Positions 35,120 to 42,983 of a stretch of 64,000 nucleotides of DNA are shown piece by piece (position 1 is the stretch's first letter; every line of letters begins with the position of its first letter). The notes under the pieces are model-generated. The model was given only the letters and a program-made list of their open reading frames with translations, did no database searches and was not told where the DNA came from. Source of the stretch: Cristatella mucedo (lineage: Eukaryota > Bryozoa > Phylactolaemata > Cristatellidae); assembly GCA_009760855.2 (NCBI GenBank), contig WPIO01000028.1, positions 3,985,501-4,049,500 of the forward strand, written 5' to 3'. The position numbers and the translations under genes were made by a program.

Positions 35120-36398
35120 GAGCCTTTCCCCAAAATGTCATGTGTCGCAAAACATCCACGCAGCGGTAGTACACCAGCAGCGTATGATATACGAGCTCGA
35201 GCATTAAGATCGATGCCGAGCGATCGATGTCGCTGGCAGCAAGTGTGCTTGCCGGCTGAGCATGCCGTCGCTGTGCATGCTGTGGTTCAATGTGTGCTGA
35301 TATAAGATCGGGCTTTAGTAAACCGTTGACTTTGGCAGATCGGCCATCCTCCATGGCCGTGGCTCGTAGGTGCACTTTGCGATGCAGTGCATTCGTGGCA
35401 TTGCAGCGCCGTTTGACCGGTGCCTTTGCCCTGTGGTTGGACCGGTAGCAGCCATGTAGTGTCCACGTGCACATGGCTGTAGGTATTTTGTGGCATTTGA
35501 AATCCGAGCCACCAGTCGGGCCGCCACTCTTGAATGGCTTCTCTGTCTGACTTCTCTCAGAGAATAGGTCATTACTAGTTAGGCCTTTGCTGACAGGGAA
35601 CTGAGCAGTGTGTAGGCAGGCGATGATTAGTCGGTGGCTAGATAAAACATCTGCTGGCTATGTACGACCCCGTGGCTCTAGAGTTGTTATGTCTGCTGTC
35701 GAGGTTGCCTAACATTCTATCGACGTTGTCCTTGCTGATCGTGAGCGGAAGCCTTCGTGCAAGCGCATGCACATTTCTCCACCCGTTCGCATTAGGTACG
35801 TCTTTCGGCTGTACTGGTTCCCAATAAAGGCACTGCACGCCTCCAGTCACGGCCTGAAACTGCTCGATTTGAGGACCGGCGAATGCCCGTTCTTTTTTTT
35901 CTTCAACATCATGCTGTGGATACTGCTCGTGCTGAACATCTATTGGTTTATGGTGCGTAAGCTGATAGCGCTTCTCATCTCGGACCTGCTGCCTTGTTTT
36001 TATGCTCGCCTTTTGCCCGTGTGTGTGGATTTTACTTGCACCCAATGTATGGGTATATTGTTCAAAGGTCCCCCTCCCGGCAAGCGCTGTTACTATGCCT
36101 TCTTGGGGTGGGGCAGGGCAAGGAAAGGTTGGCTACTGCTGGGTTGCAAAATCCAGGATCTGCTTTTCAGTTTATAATGAACTTTCTGTACAAAGTGGTC
36201 ACTGGCCAGCTGAAATCGGTCGACGACATACGTGAAGAAAACGTGCAAGAGAAAATGCAGGCCACCACCAGCACAAGGTACCAACCAGCTTTGACTACTT
36301 TGCACTGTATTCACCTTCGAATGCCTCATACCATCCCATATCACGAGCCAGCGGATGGCTTATATAATTGCTTAATACGGTCAGGCAGAGCTCTTTGA
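14719..36398 (+). CDS. CERS1: Ceramide synthase, CERS1 type, complete six-exon gene
   Basis: Exons are 14719-14964, 22538-22703, 29241-29421, 33807-33968, 35796-35952 and 36171-36398. All introns are GT-AG and the phases join to 1140 nt (379 residues; human CERS1 is 350). Ceramide synthases N-acylate sphingoid bases with fatty acyl-CoA in the ER membrane. The TLC/Lag1 domain starts near KKFPESAF (exon 2). Its key residues are WRKDS at 173-177, His183-His184, and the HDIADIILEFTK block with Asp211 and Asp214. It ends with LNIYWFM at 298-304. The RGGTYH and FRLYWFP blocks, and the absence of the Hox-like domain of other animal CERS, fit CERS1. The C-terminal tail VVTGQLKSVDDIREENVQEK resembles the KVLTGQ...LKDLRE tail of human CERS1. 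The start ATG sits in AAAATGG. The introns hold LINE, SINE, Tc1 and LTR debris. Confidence 0.93.
15830..16073 (+). pseudogene. LINE 3' fragment in CERS1 intron 1
   Basis: It contains LLLVDLHWLPVKQCIEFKF-like coding and APAYPSGLLPHQAKHRTTQF, then is cut off by the (TA)n tract at 16074. Confidence 0.8.
16074..16160. repeat. (TA)n microsatellite
   Basis: Pure TA repeat that truncates the LINE fragment on its left. Confidence 0.97.
16640..17151 (-). pseudogene. Tc1/mariner transposase remnant
   Basis: On the minus strand IESIMDQQVYHQVVKQ and, in another frame, SYIYQQDNDPQQTARPLKQF match the Tc1 blocks 'G..N...Y...L' and 'FQQDNDPKHTA', which carry a catalytic Asp. Frames are broken. No terminal repeats were located. 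Confidence 0.75.
17115..17510 (-). pseudogene. LINE 3' fragment, minus strand
   Basis: AATAATAATAACAATAATG at the left edge, then TCTCTATCCAGGCACTTAC-type tail sequence. Upstream coding is faintly recognisable (ESQLKTHLFLSAF). Confidence 0.6.
17600..18120 (+). repeat. Unclassified dispersed repeat, copy 1, split by a LINE tail
   Basis: CATAAAAGTCACAAGAACGC, CACCTCAACAAGCTTCATGC and TCGATCTACCAAGGTTTGAC match copy 2 at 54895-55160. The match stops at GGGTTAGA (17821), where an (ATT)n LINE tail begins, and resumes near 18017 at GTTTGCATAATCATTTTTTC. Confidence 0.75.
17822..18015 (-). mobile_element. Short LINE 3' end inserted in the dispersed repeat
   Basis: Begins TAATAATAATAATGTACTTG, then AAAGCACCCTCAGAGAACTT and TTTACATTTGCTGCAAAGG, ending near GTGGCAGCATGTA. 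Heavily 5'-truncated, with only the non-coding tail present. Confidence 0.85.
18215..18412 (+). mobile_element. tRNA-derived SINE (SINE-1), plus orientation
   Basis: The head is CCGTGATGGCAGATTAGGTA (A-box-like). GGTCGTGGATTCGAATCC (B-box-like) follows, then GGGTGATCCTTTATTGCTGC, AAAAGAGGCTTTTCAATCAG and T-rich sequence. It is the sense copy of the element seen reversed at 3.6, 44.5 and 52.2 kb. Confidence 0.75.
19604..19889 (+). mobile_element. Candidate solo LTR of a second family
   Basis: Begins TGTGGTGACATCAATC and ends GGGCTGTCACA. It contains TATAAGG at 19701 and AATAAA at 19803-19808, spaced as in an LTR U3-R region. It is more GC-rich than its surroundings. No target duplication and no second copy are seen in the window, so the call is tentative. 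Confidence 0.4.
19920..20510 (-). pseudogene. Tc1/mariner transposase remnant
   Basis: Minus-strand frames read SLREIAHTVTQS (N-terminal helix-turn-helix-like), ..GTMRLHLYLNVLQNLDILSA.. and YRFLHQQDNEPKYTAMRVRK. The last is the Tc1 'QQDNDPKHTA' block, with the second catalytic Asp. Frameshifts separate them. Confidence 0.75.
20838..20885. repeat. (GTAC/GTAT)n tetranucleotide repeat
   Basis: Short GTAC units pass into GTAT units, next to a LINE-B fragment. Confidence 0.9.
20890..21265 (-). pseudogene. LINE-like family B 3' fragment
   Basis: The minus-strand frame MAPPYLAELLHQFQSACALR ... SSSGPRLWNSLPRF resembles the C-terminal tail of L2/CR1 reverse transcriptases. Its 3' sequence differs from the main LINE family and recurs at 21.7, 40.3 and 46.6 kb. 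Confidence 0.7.
21655..21930 (-). pseudogene. LINE-like family B fragment, degenerate
   Basis: AAGCAGCTTTCAGTGCACAT and TTGGTAGCCAGCAGCTCTTA are similar to 20905-20940. The coding part is unrecognisable. Confidence 0.5.
21931..22537. other. CERS1 intron 1 end, no element recognised
   Basis: Holds a poly-C run near 22189-22199 and, just before exon 2, the pyrimidine-rich acceptor region. Confidence 0.5.
22538..22703 (+). CDS. CERS1: CERS1 exon 2 (residues 83-138)
   Basis: The acceptor is TATTTTTTAG|CCC. It encodes PYGRWVQLEQEEAKKFPESA and then FKCIVYTFLWSW, matching the start of the TLC domain (human 'KMPESAWKFLFY'). The donor is TTCGATG|GTAAGTG; the G joins AC of exon 3 to make Asp138. Confidence 0.9.
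22800..22962. repeat. (GT)n microsatellite in CERS1 intron 2
   Basis: Interrupted, then pure GT tract. Confidence 0.95.
23535..23790 (+). pseudogene. Tc1/mariner transposase C-terminal fragment
   Basis: VQWLSHSPDLNPVERLLSDI is the Tc1 'SPDLNPIE' block with its catalytic acidic residue. LQKLVTSIPRQIS follows, then GGT, matching the usual 'LV.SMPRR...VI...G..' end. Frames are broken. Confidence 0.8.
24172..25060. other. CERS1 intron 2, no gene; SINE-like scrap at 24172-24262
   Basis: AGCTGATTTAATAGCCTCAT at 24182 is the 3' end of a minus-strand SINE-1 copy. Nothing else was recognised. Confidence 0.45.
25063..26825 (-). pseudogene. L2/CR1-type LINE, best preserved copy, minus strand
   Basis: From 26825 down it starts with the conserved IKEDNKSSGPYSHCPA block, then reverse-transcriptase motifs through [37 protein letters not shown] and QGSVLGPVLFMVY. 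The tail is complete to (ATT)n-type sequence near 25065. Frames are broken at about 26270 and 25600. The catalytic block, usually Y-A-D-D in this family, reads Y-E-H-D near 26145, so it would be inactive even if the frame were whole. Confidence 0.92.
26826..27366 (+). pseudogene. L2/CR1-type LINE 3' fragment, plus strand, inverted against the previous copy
   Basis: It starts in LLADLHWLPVKQRID coding and runs to GAGGGTGCTTTATCAAGTGC and (ATT)n at 27348-27366. The junction is at GAGTGATGCTTCTCGCCACT. Together with the preceding copy it forms a long inverted repeat of the LINE 3' half. Confidence 0.9.
27367..27575. repeat. Tandem duplication, period about 103 bp
   Basis: ATGCTGCTTGAGTAACGACT starts at 27367 and again at 27470. 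Both units run to CAAGAAGCTTCGACCAAAA or CAAGAAGCTTTGACCAAAA. It lies directly after the LINE (ATT)n tail. Confidence 0.9.
27576..29240. other. CERS1 intron 2 remainder, nothing recognised
   Basis: No open frame with family resemblance and no clear repeat copy. It ends in the CTATTTTTTTCAG acceptor of exon 3. Confidence 0.5.
29241..29421 (+). CDS. CERS1: CERS1 exon 3 (residues 138-198)
   Basis: Encodes DWHKGMDVAPVLYWLYMAEL, LFMDQWRKDSVVMLFHHLLT and ..GFSYAVR. His183-His184 are the conserved TLC-domain histidines, and WRKDSVVML matches human CERS1 exactly. The donor is GTAAG|GTAAGG; AG joins A of exon 4 to make Arg198. Confidence 0.95.
29422..30677. other. CERS1 intron 3, nothing recognised
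   Basis: Short open frames only; no repeat family member identified with confidence. Confidence 0.45.
30678..30810 (-). mobile_element. tRNA-SINE with LINE-like tail (SINE-2), copy 2
   Basis: On + it starts TAATAATAATACAACTCATT, with TAATCTCTATTCAGGCGCTT, ACATATGCCACAGGGCTCGA and GCGCCTTAACCACTGGGCAA. This is the LINE-type tail followed by a reversed tRNA head. Confidence 0.7.
31435..31780. repeat. (ATT)n tract and possible partial copy of the unclassified dispersed repeat
   Basis: A pure (ATT)n run lies near 31431-31460. Near 31713-31740 GAGTTATGAAATTTACAAGG resembles GAGTTATAGAGTTTACAAGG of the 54.9 kb copy. Confidence 0.4.
32105..33385 (-). pseudogene. L2/CR1-type LINE, degenerate, minus strand
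   Basis: Minus-strand pieces LLADLHSLPVKLRIDLRVLS, QNLGALFQATFHLTTTSAPQ and LSRLSITGTAIEWLRFNLRG are in order. Several frameshifts separate them. It is in CERS1 intron 3. Confidence 0.85.
33807..33968 (+). CDS. CERS1: CERS1 exon 4 (residues 198-252)
   Basis: The acceptor is TTTCTGTCTAG|ATT. It encodes FHKIGVLVVFVHDIADIILE, FTKCQVYLKTRGGTYHWFND and ..ITFTIVW. Asp211 and Asp214 are the conserved Lag1-motif acids. The donor is GTCTG|GTGAGT; TG joins G of exon 5 to make Trp252. Confidence 0.95.
34650..34795 (-). mobile_element. tRNA-SINE-like fragment
   Basis: GGCTCGAACCCACCCCCCTC and CAAGCACCTTACTCTTAGGC resemble a reversed tRNA head. Diverged, with no clear tail. Confidence 0.4.
34905..35118 (+). 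mobile_element. LINE 3' tail only
   Basis: ATGTCACCCCTAACCATGTT, GCAAATGTAAAGCACCTAGA and GGCACTTTATCAAGTACATT run into (ATT)n. Lies in CERS1 intron 4. Confidence 0.88.
35796..35952 (+). CDS. CERS1: CERS1 exon 5 (residues 252-304)
   Basis: The acceptor is TTCGCATTAG|GTACG. It encodes YVFRLYWFPIKALHASSHGL and the last membrane span, FFFFFNIMLWILLVLNIYWF. The donor is TTTATG|GTGCGTAAG, phase 0. Confidence 0.93.
36171..36398 (+). CDS. CERS1: CERS1 exon 6, C-terminal tail (residues 305-379)
   Basis: The acceptor is CTGCTTTTCAG|TTT. It encodes FIMNFLYKVVTGQLKSVDDI then REENVQEKMQ, as in the cytosolic tail of CERS1. The final 45 residues are not recognisable and the stop is TGA at 36396-36398. 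A GTACCA after ACAAG at 36277 could be a donor to a further exon, but an AATAAA lies only 24 bases after the TGA. Confidence 0.82.
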   Translation, partial: FIMNFLYKVVTGQLKSVDDIREENVQEKMQATTSTRYQPALTTLHCIHLRMPHTIPYHEPADGLYNCLIRSGRAL

Positions 36399-36421
36399 CC
36401 CAGAGTATAGCCAGTTGACTT

Positions 36422-36427
36422 AATAAA
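36422..36427 (+). terminator. AATAAA polyadenylation signal of CERS1
   Basis: Perfect AATAAA 24 bases after the predicted stop, implying a very short 3' UTR. Confidence 0.55.
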
Positions 36428-37573
36428 TACAATGCCGGTTCGAAAAATCACGGTAATTAATTTAAATCTGAAACTTTGCTGATTTTTACAGAATCGCTGC
36501 CAACAATACTACCACATGGTAAGATTATTATGAGAAGCAGTAAATGTACTCAATCGTGTATGCTGCCATCTCTGTTGGACTACTAGGTTCGGCAAAACAT
36601 GCGCAATTAACTGGGTGCAGTTTCATGTGAGTGCAGAAACAGTTGGGGTTTTCGAAGAATAATTTTTGGCACCACAATCAGGTACAGTAAGATCTTTGGG
36701 ATGTGCCAGATATAACTCTAGAAACATGCAACTTGTGTCGGGCATTAGTTTGTGGAGTATTCAAAGTTTGAGACGTCTTGTTTTTCGCATGTGCATGCAT
36801 AGGCCAAATCTGGTTTGAGAATATGAAATAAATCGGTAGTGCAGTTAGAGCAAGAAACTAGCTCACTACTTTTCTTGATAAAAAAAGAGCCCTAGAGCAC
36901 TATAACTCTGCTTTAGAAGTCTTGGCAAACACACGAGATGCCAAAACCACGGTGACCTGCATGGGTTATAATGTGTTCCCTGAAATTATGAGATGGTAGT
37001 TAGATTTTGTGCATACATTTAGCAAACTGAGATAGTTAAAACCTATGCCACAACTTTAAAGAATTCTTTACTTCCTAATTTATCAAAAAACTGTTCGATT
37101 TCTTTCTTTTCACTGCGTCACCGAATTTTAGCATCGAACCATATCAAAATTGTGGTTGAGAATGCTCAAATTAGCATGCTTCAAACTCTCGATTTTGACA
37201 AAAGTGCCCAACATGGTTGGTAAGATAAATTTGTATAGAGTTGATTACTAGATGCATCTTGTAAATCTTACTTCCAAGTGCTCAGACGGTACTAGGGAGT
37301 CTGTCGAGAATGCTGACTTATATCGGTAGCCAGATATTGCCCCAGTTACTACAAAAGCAGGGTCATTGCAAATATTTTTCACCTGGTAAGATACATAGGT
37401 TGGTAGTGTGTCCGATTTCTTACAAATGTTGCTTACTCAATGCAAATCATATGCTCTGGTGAAATTGTATTGGCCTGTTGTCCATTAAAAAAAACTGATT
37501 ATCAGATATTAATTAATCGATCCTCAAAAGTGCTTAGATTTTGTGGGCCAACGCTGTATCTGTGTGTGTGTGT

Positions 37574-37611
<38 letters not shown>

Positions 37612-38860
37612 AACTGACTATACACTAGGTCTAAGACTTCCTGCATTCCCTCGACCTGCGTCCAGTTCATTTGGTCATTTGGCTGTGCTGGTCACTAGCA
37701 GCAGTACCGGGAATGAGCTGTAGGATATTGTGCTTAACCTTGACCTTTTGGGAAGTGCCAAGGTCAGGCATTAGATTTTGTTAACTCTTCGCACATTTTG
37801 CTGCTTTTAAGTGTTTCGACCGTAAATGCACACCGTCAAGGTTACTAATTCAGTAGAGATCACTTTAAAAGAAGTGACCGTCAAGGTTACTAATTCAGTA
37901 GTGATCACTTTAAAAGAAGTGGCTTTGCTTGCTACAATATAGCATCGGCATTTGCAAAGGTCCACACACATTTTATTGTTAAAAATGTAGGAGGCATCTT
38001 TGTTGTCAATCTTCGACCGTCGCGCATGCTATTATTTTCGTTGGGTACATCTATGAGGTTGAGAACAGTTAAGGCTTGAGCATGAAAGGTGAGTTAATCT
38101 TTGCCGGCCGGAGAATCGTTGTCTCGGTACATTACAGCGACAGCACATGACGAAGGCATTTGAGGAGCTGCACTTACCCAAGTGATTCTGTTAGGCTAAA
38201 GTAGGAGGGAAAATGATCTAGAAATAATGCCATTGGTGTACTTAAATTAACCGCTTTATAAGCCTGCAAATGCAAGAATGAATTGTCAGCATGAGAAAAG
38301 GACGATGCATCCGATCCGACTCAAGATATATCCTCAAGAGTATCCTCAAGTGTAGGGTTTGACAGAAGCACCTGCCCTTGACAGGTGGTCTTGTCAGGCG
38401 GTTCTTCGGACGCCAACCAGTCTTTTTTATTACGAAAATGGTTTTGTATAATATGCCTCGCGTCGTTTTGCCAACCAATCCTAGTTGGGCAGTTTCCCCA
38501 ATCTCCCCACGTCCCGCGATAAAAGGCAGCCAAAATTTGTGTTTTTATTCAAGTCACGACTCCTGAGAGCTCCTGTGTTAATGAAATTATGGCCTCTCGG
38601 GTCGAGCTGTAATCTCTGTCATGGGAGTTGTGTTGACCCCTGGCTGTGGCAGCAAGTATCTGGTGAAATATGGAGATGGGGAAAGACTGTATCGGCAGTG
38701 CTCTAGGTGCCTGTGTGTTGTATCGTCGCATTTATCTGCCGGGCAAGCTTGATTTGTGTGTGGGCAGTGGTTATGCATGTAGCACACAGGCATGCGTTAG
38801 CCTGCCCGCGTTGGCTCGCTTGCGATGTCAGCCAGCAACTGCAGTGGGCCTCATATACAG
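36428..38860. other. Intergenic region between convergent CERS1 and MTFMT, part 1
   Basis: No gene recognised. It contains a GT/AT microsatellite (37559-37610) and a 45-bp tandem duplication: ACCGTCAAGGTTACTAATTC starts at 37832 and again at 37877. Confidence 0.6.
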
Positions 38861-38865
38861 AGTGC

Positions 38866-38947
38866 GCTTGCAGCGCTAGCCGATCGCCCACGTGGCTTGC
38901 AGCGCTAGCCGATCGCCCACGTGGCACGCTTGCAGTGCTAGCCGATC
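38866..38947. repeat. 29-bp tandem repeat, two exact copies and a partial third
   Basis: GCTTGCAGCGCTAGCCGATC starts at 38866 and 38895. A third variant, GCTTGCAGTGCTAGCCGATC, starts at 38928. Confidence 0.92.
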
Positions 38948-39079
38948 CGGATGCAGCATTCGGCTTGAATGAGTTCACGCGCAAGATTCGTCAGGTCTGG
39001 GGAACCTCGCTGCCATTGTCCGTTGTCAGCTCGCTGTATCGGTTTGCCTATAAAGGCCACTGCTTCCTCGCGTCCTAAA

Positions 39080-40130
39080 TTCTCAGTTGCTGTGACGTTT
39101 CAGCGACTCGCCTAAGCAAGCACTGCGTGGCTCGTACAAGTCGGCAGTTAGCTCTTCGAACGGAACATCCGGCGACGGTGACCATCCTCGGCAGCAGCAG
39201 CAGCAGCGGGCAGCTCGCAGGCCCAAAACGCAGCGGAAGGACGCATAGTAGTGTGTGGCAGCGGCAGCTATCCGCTCGGCGCCGGTGGCCTGTGCCCCGC
39301 TGCCCGCCTCCCCTACTCGGTCGAGGCGCAGAGGAGGCGCAGCGCAACGCCCGATTCTCGCTCTATGAACCAAGCTCGGCGGCGGCTGGACGCAGCATCA
39401 ACTCAGTGCAGCCGCCGTCGTCGTCGTCACGCCGCCAGGCAGGGCCCCCGAGATGTGGAGGCCCAGCGGCGGCGGCGCTCTTGCGAGCCTGCCGCCGCTG
39501 GGCCCCGACGAACACCACCATCTGCGTGTGACATGAGCACGCCGCCGCCGGCGAGATTTCGATCCACCGGGCGGCGGTGCGCCGCTACCAGTATTGAGAT
39601 TGACATTTCGGGGACAAAAATAAGGTGTGCTGCTGCTTAGCAGCTACGATTCAGCTCGGCGCCCACCACGTCCGGCTGCAATGCCGCACAATGTGTTCTT
39701 TAGATGTGCTTGCTCGCGCTGACCAGCTCCTCCTTCTCGGCCTCTCCAGTACCAGCACCACGTGGCGTACGTTTGTCTGGCATCGGCTGCTGCTGTGGCA
39801 TCGCCGCCTTGCAGGCGCCTAGCCACGACACGTTTTGCCATTCGTTCGTTTTATAGGCTGCTCGCCAGAGCAAGTGGCTGCCGCCCCCCACACAGCATGC
39901 CACGTGACGTGGCAAGCTTTCTCCCAGCTCACGGACGTCCCTTAGCAACAGCCTGCCTCCCCTACCCCGCCTGCCCCAGTAGGCTCGTAGTACTACTCAA
40001 CCAGGCAGATGGCAAAAAAAGCAGCGAGCCAGCACACTGCCCTTCACACGCACGACAGTGTCAAGTACTAGCACTGTGCATGTGCGGTGCCGTGGGAGCT
40101 GCTGCTCCTTTTCCTCTTCCAAAATAAATG
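39080..40130. other. GC-rich block with CGG/GCC/GCA triplet runs, no gene assigned
   Basis: Much richer in G, C and CpG than its surroundings, with low-complexity Arg/Pro/Ala/Ser frames on both strands. None resembles a known family. It could be a CpG-island promoter or first exon of an unrecognised transcript. Confidence 0.45.
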
Positions 40131-40254
40131 TTCCCTTTAGTGTGCATTTGCTTCTACACAACAATGTTCGTGCTGATAGCTACTACCGTATTCTAGCAGG
40201 TCAGCAGACAGCTGTAGTGCTTGTTAAGGTTGGATCGGCAAGGATGAATCTCCA

Positions 40255-40440
40255 TCTGTAACTCCACTAAGTCATAAAGACATTAAGTGGGTGTTACGCA
40301 GGGGAGTTTTGCGGCTTTCGGTACGCATTCGGTAGCCGACCGACTTCGTCTCTCACGAAACAAAGAAAGTGGGAAGCATAGCCTAGTCAGGAGAGCAGTT
40401 GAGGTAGTGAGTAGCATGGAAGTAGCAGATGGATTCTTGT
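40255..40440 (-). mobile_element. LINE-like family B 3' end, minus strand
   Basis: GTAACTCCACTAAGTCATAA, GTGGGTGTTACGCAGGGGAG and GGTAGCCGACCGACTTCGTC are the reverse of 46650-46780. Confidence 0.75.
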
Positions 40441-40459
40441 GCTTGTAATATATCGATTC

Positions 40460-41583
40460 TATGCTTGTCGTTGGTTATCAATGTTGTGTCTTCTATGTGG
40501 ATGACACTCAGTTGTACCTTTGCTTTGATCTCTTCCAACCTTCGAGCACCTCAAATTCTCTCAACTCACTTGCTGCATGTATTGATGACATCCGCACATG
40601 GATGGCAGCAAATCTTCTAAAACTAAACGATGATAAAAGTAACTTACTAGTTATGGGAAAACCTTGTCTGATTCAGAAATTGGAAAGGCTGATGCTCAAA
40701 ATTGGTTCTGCCAGCATATCTTCAGTTGAATCAGCTCGAAATCTAGGTGTCATGTTCCAAAGTGACCTCTCGTTAGACGACCACATCAGCTCCGCAATCA
40801 GGTCTGCCTACTTGCAGCTACATAACATTGCTAAAATTCGGGCTTGTTTAGATAAGGATACCACGTCTAAGTTGGTCCATGCATTTGTGACATCTCGTCT
40901 TGACTCCTGTAACTCACTGCTTGCTGGCCTACCGGCATGTGCGATCAGGCGATTGCAGCTGGTGCAAAACTCTGCAGCTAGGCTTGTCTGTCTTGAGCTC
41001 GCAGTTGCAACATCACACCACTTCTCGCCGACCTGCACTGGCTACCAGTCAAGCAACGCATCGAATTCCAAGGTTTTGTTACTCACTTTCAGGTCCCTTC
41101 ATTCTTTGGCTGCAGCCTACCAATCAGATCTACTCCCCCGCCAGGCCAAGCATCGTACCACCCGCTTTTCGGAATCCAACTTTTTACCTATACCTCGTAC
41201 GAACCTCAAATCCGTCGGAGACCGTGCCTTTAGTTCGTGAGCCCCAAAGCATGGAACTGCCTCCCGACGCGTCAGAACATCCCCTGACTTGACCACATTT
41301 AAAAAGAACTTGAAAACACCTATTTAGGACAGCATTTAGTGGGTCCCTGTGATTTGTCCTTCATATGTGTATGCGTGCTGACACTGTGCATGCTGCCACT
41401 AACCACATTTGCATGCTGACCCTGTGCATGTCACCCCTAACCATGTTATTCATGTTGTTTATCAAGCATGATATTACTCACCATTCAATCGCGTTTCCCT
41501 TTGCAGCAAATGTAAAGCACCTAAAAAGAGATTGAGTTATCTGAGGGCGCTTTATCAAGTGCATTATTATTATTATTATTATA
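40460..41583 (+). pseudogene. L2/CR1-type LINE 3' half, plus strand
   Basis: The frame is open for about 259 codons from 40461: FYVDDTQLYLCFDLFQPSST (the catalytic YxDD reads Y-V-D-D), LLKLNDDKSNLLVMGKP, FQSDLSLDDHISSAIRSAYL and SSLLAGLPACAIRRLQLVQN-type sequence. It then frameshifts near 41000 and runs to GAGGGCGCTTTATCAAGTGC and (ATT)n. It looks younger than most copies here. It abuts the family B fragment at 40440. Confidence 0.92.
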
Positions 41584-42740
41584 TCTCTCACTCTGGCCAC
41601 CTTCGAAGGCACTATCGAGCCATCACGATGAGCATCATACTATATCATTGTCTGTACACTGCCCCCCCCCCGTTTTAGTGCAACGGCCAGTCATAGTGAA
41701 TGCTGCGGATAGTTTTCTGGTAATTAGATGTAATTCAGTGGCTCGCATGCTTGCAGGCAAAGCCGAACAACTTCAAAACGTTGGTGGCTGCCCTCGTCCT
41801 GGTTGACATCTAGTGCCTAGCCGGCTTTGGCTACTTGCTTCGTTCCGAGGCAATGATTCATCACTAGCTTGGTAGCCAAAAAATATCGTTTAAATTCAAC
41901 TCAGTTCTGTCTTTCCACATGATTCAGTCGCCTATGATCAAAGCACCAAATATTGAGCAGAATTCAGTCTTTGCACATTCTTAATCCAGTTAACAAGCAA
42001 AGCCGAAGAGCAAGAACTAGAAGTAGCTTTCCACATGTGGGTGTGAACTGGGGTGCCAGTGGCCTTCTCTTTGGTGTATTGCCAGTCAAATGACAAACAC
42101 CCACGTATATTTAATGGAATTGTCTGCCCCTTGTGAGCACTGTCAAGCTCATGGCAGCCTTGGAAGCATGTGATTGGATGCTTGTGGTCGAGTGGTCAGT
42201 GGTCTCGTGTATTTCGTGCCCTACTTGAAAGGCTGGTGCTGTTGTAAGTCCAACAACTGTCGGCAGACAAGACTTTTTAAATTGTTTTTTCATCGAGTGG
42301 AACCACAGGATTGCAACGCCTGTTTTTTTTTTACAACTGACCCAACGGGAACACCTAATGAGCACGATAAGCCAAAATGGGATTCAACAGGAGGCCAACA
42401 AAATCCAGGTCCAATAGAACAAGTCATCACACACTCAGAAGGCTTTGCCACAGACTGAATAATTTAGTGTGAGCTGATTACAGGCAGGCGACTGGTGCAG
42501 TGCACTCACTTACATATGGCCCACTGACACCGCCTACTTACTGCTAAAACCATGCAGCAAATGACCTCAACGATGCGTCGGGCCAGCGGCTGTGCTGCTC
42601 TTGGGCACAATACCACCGGTTTCGGCAGCGACCCAGAGTGTGATGGCGAAGCTGCCCAGCAGAGCTTCAGCCAGAGCATCGGCAGTAGCATCGGAGGCAC
42701 TCGTCCAGCTGCAGCTCCCAAGATGCTGCGTGGATGAAGC
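41584..42740. other. Intergenic region downstream of MTFMT
   Basis: No gene recognised. Poly-C run near 41663. MTFMT should be polyadenylated here; only a variant ATTAAA on the minus strand (42110-42115) was seen, about 630 bases past the stop. Confidence 0.5.
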
Positions 42741-42983
42741 TCACACGGCGGCACTCTGAGCTAGAAGCTTCTGCACGCCGTAGTTCATGCCTTTCGACGA
42801 GGAGCCTGAGCTAGCCTCACCGTCGGCTGGCATCGATCGAGTCACTGTCACTAGCAATGGTCTAGCAGTGAGGCAAGTAAATCTCAAGTTCTCGTTCTCT
42901 GTTTTGGACAAGTATCCATTGGAGAATGCCAGTGCCGATAAAGGCTTCTTGAGCACTATTTCTCCAAATGCGACCCAGCCGTC
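42741..42983 (-). CDS. MTFMT: MTFMT exon 9 (residues 357-436, stop TGA)
   Basis: The acceptor is TTGCCTGTAG|GAC. It encodes [20 protein letters not shown] then SNGYL, matching human 'DGWIGV...LKKSLTATDFYNGYL'. About 50 residues of unrecognised Ser/Gly-rich tail follow. The stop is at 42743-42741. Confidence 0.93.
   Translation of the reverse strand, partial: DGWVAFGEIVLKKPLSALAFSNGYLSKTENENLRFTCLTARPLLVTVTRSMPADGEASSGSSSKGMNYGVQKLLAQSAAV

Noticed and set aside
39083-39640. Arg/Pro/Ala-rich proteins in the GC-rich block
   Set aside because: Equally long frames on both strands and low complexity; no reason to prefer one.
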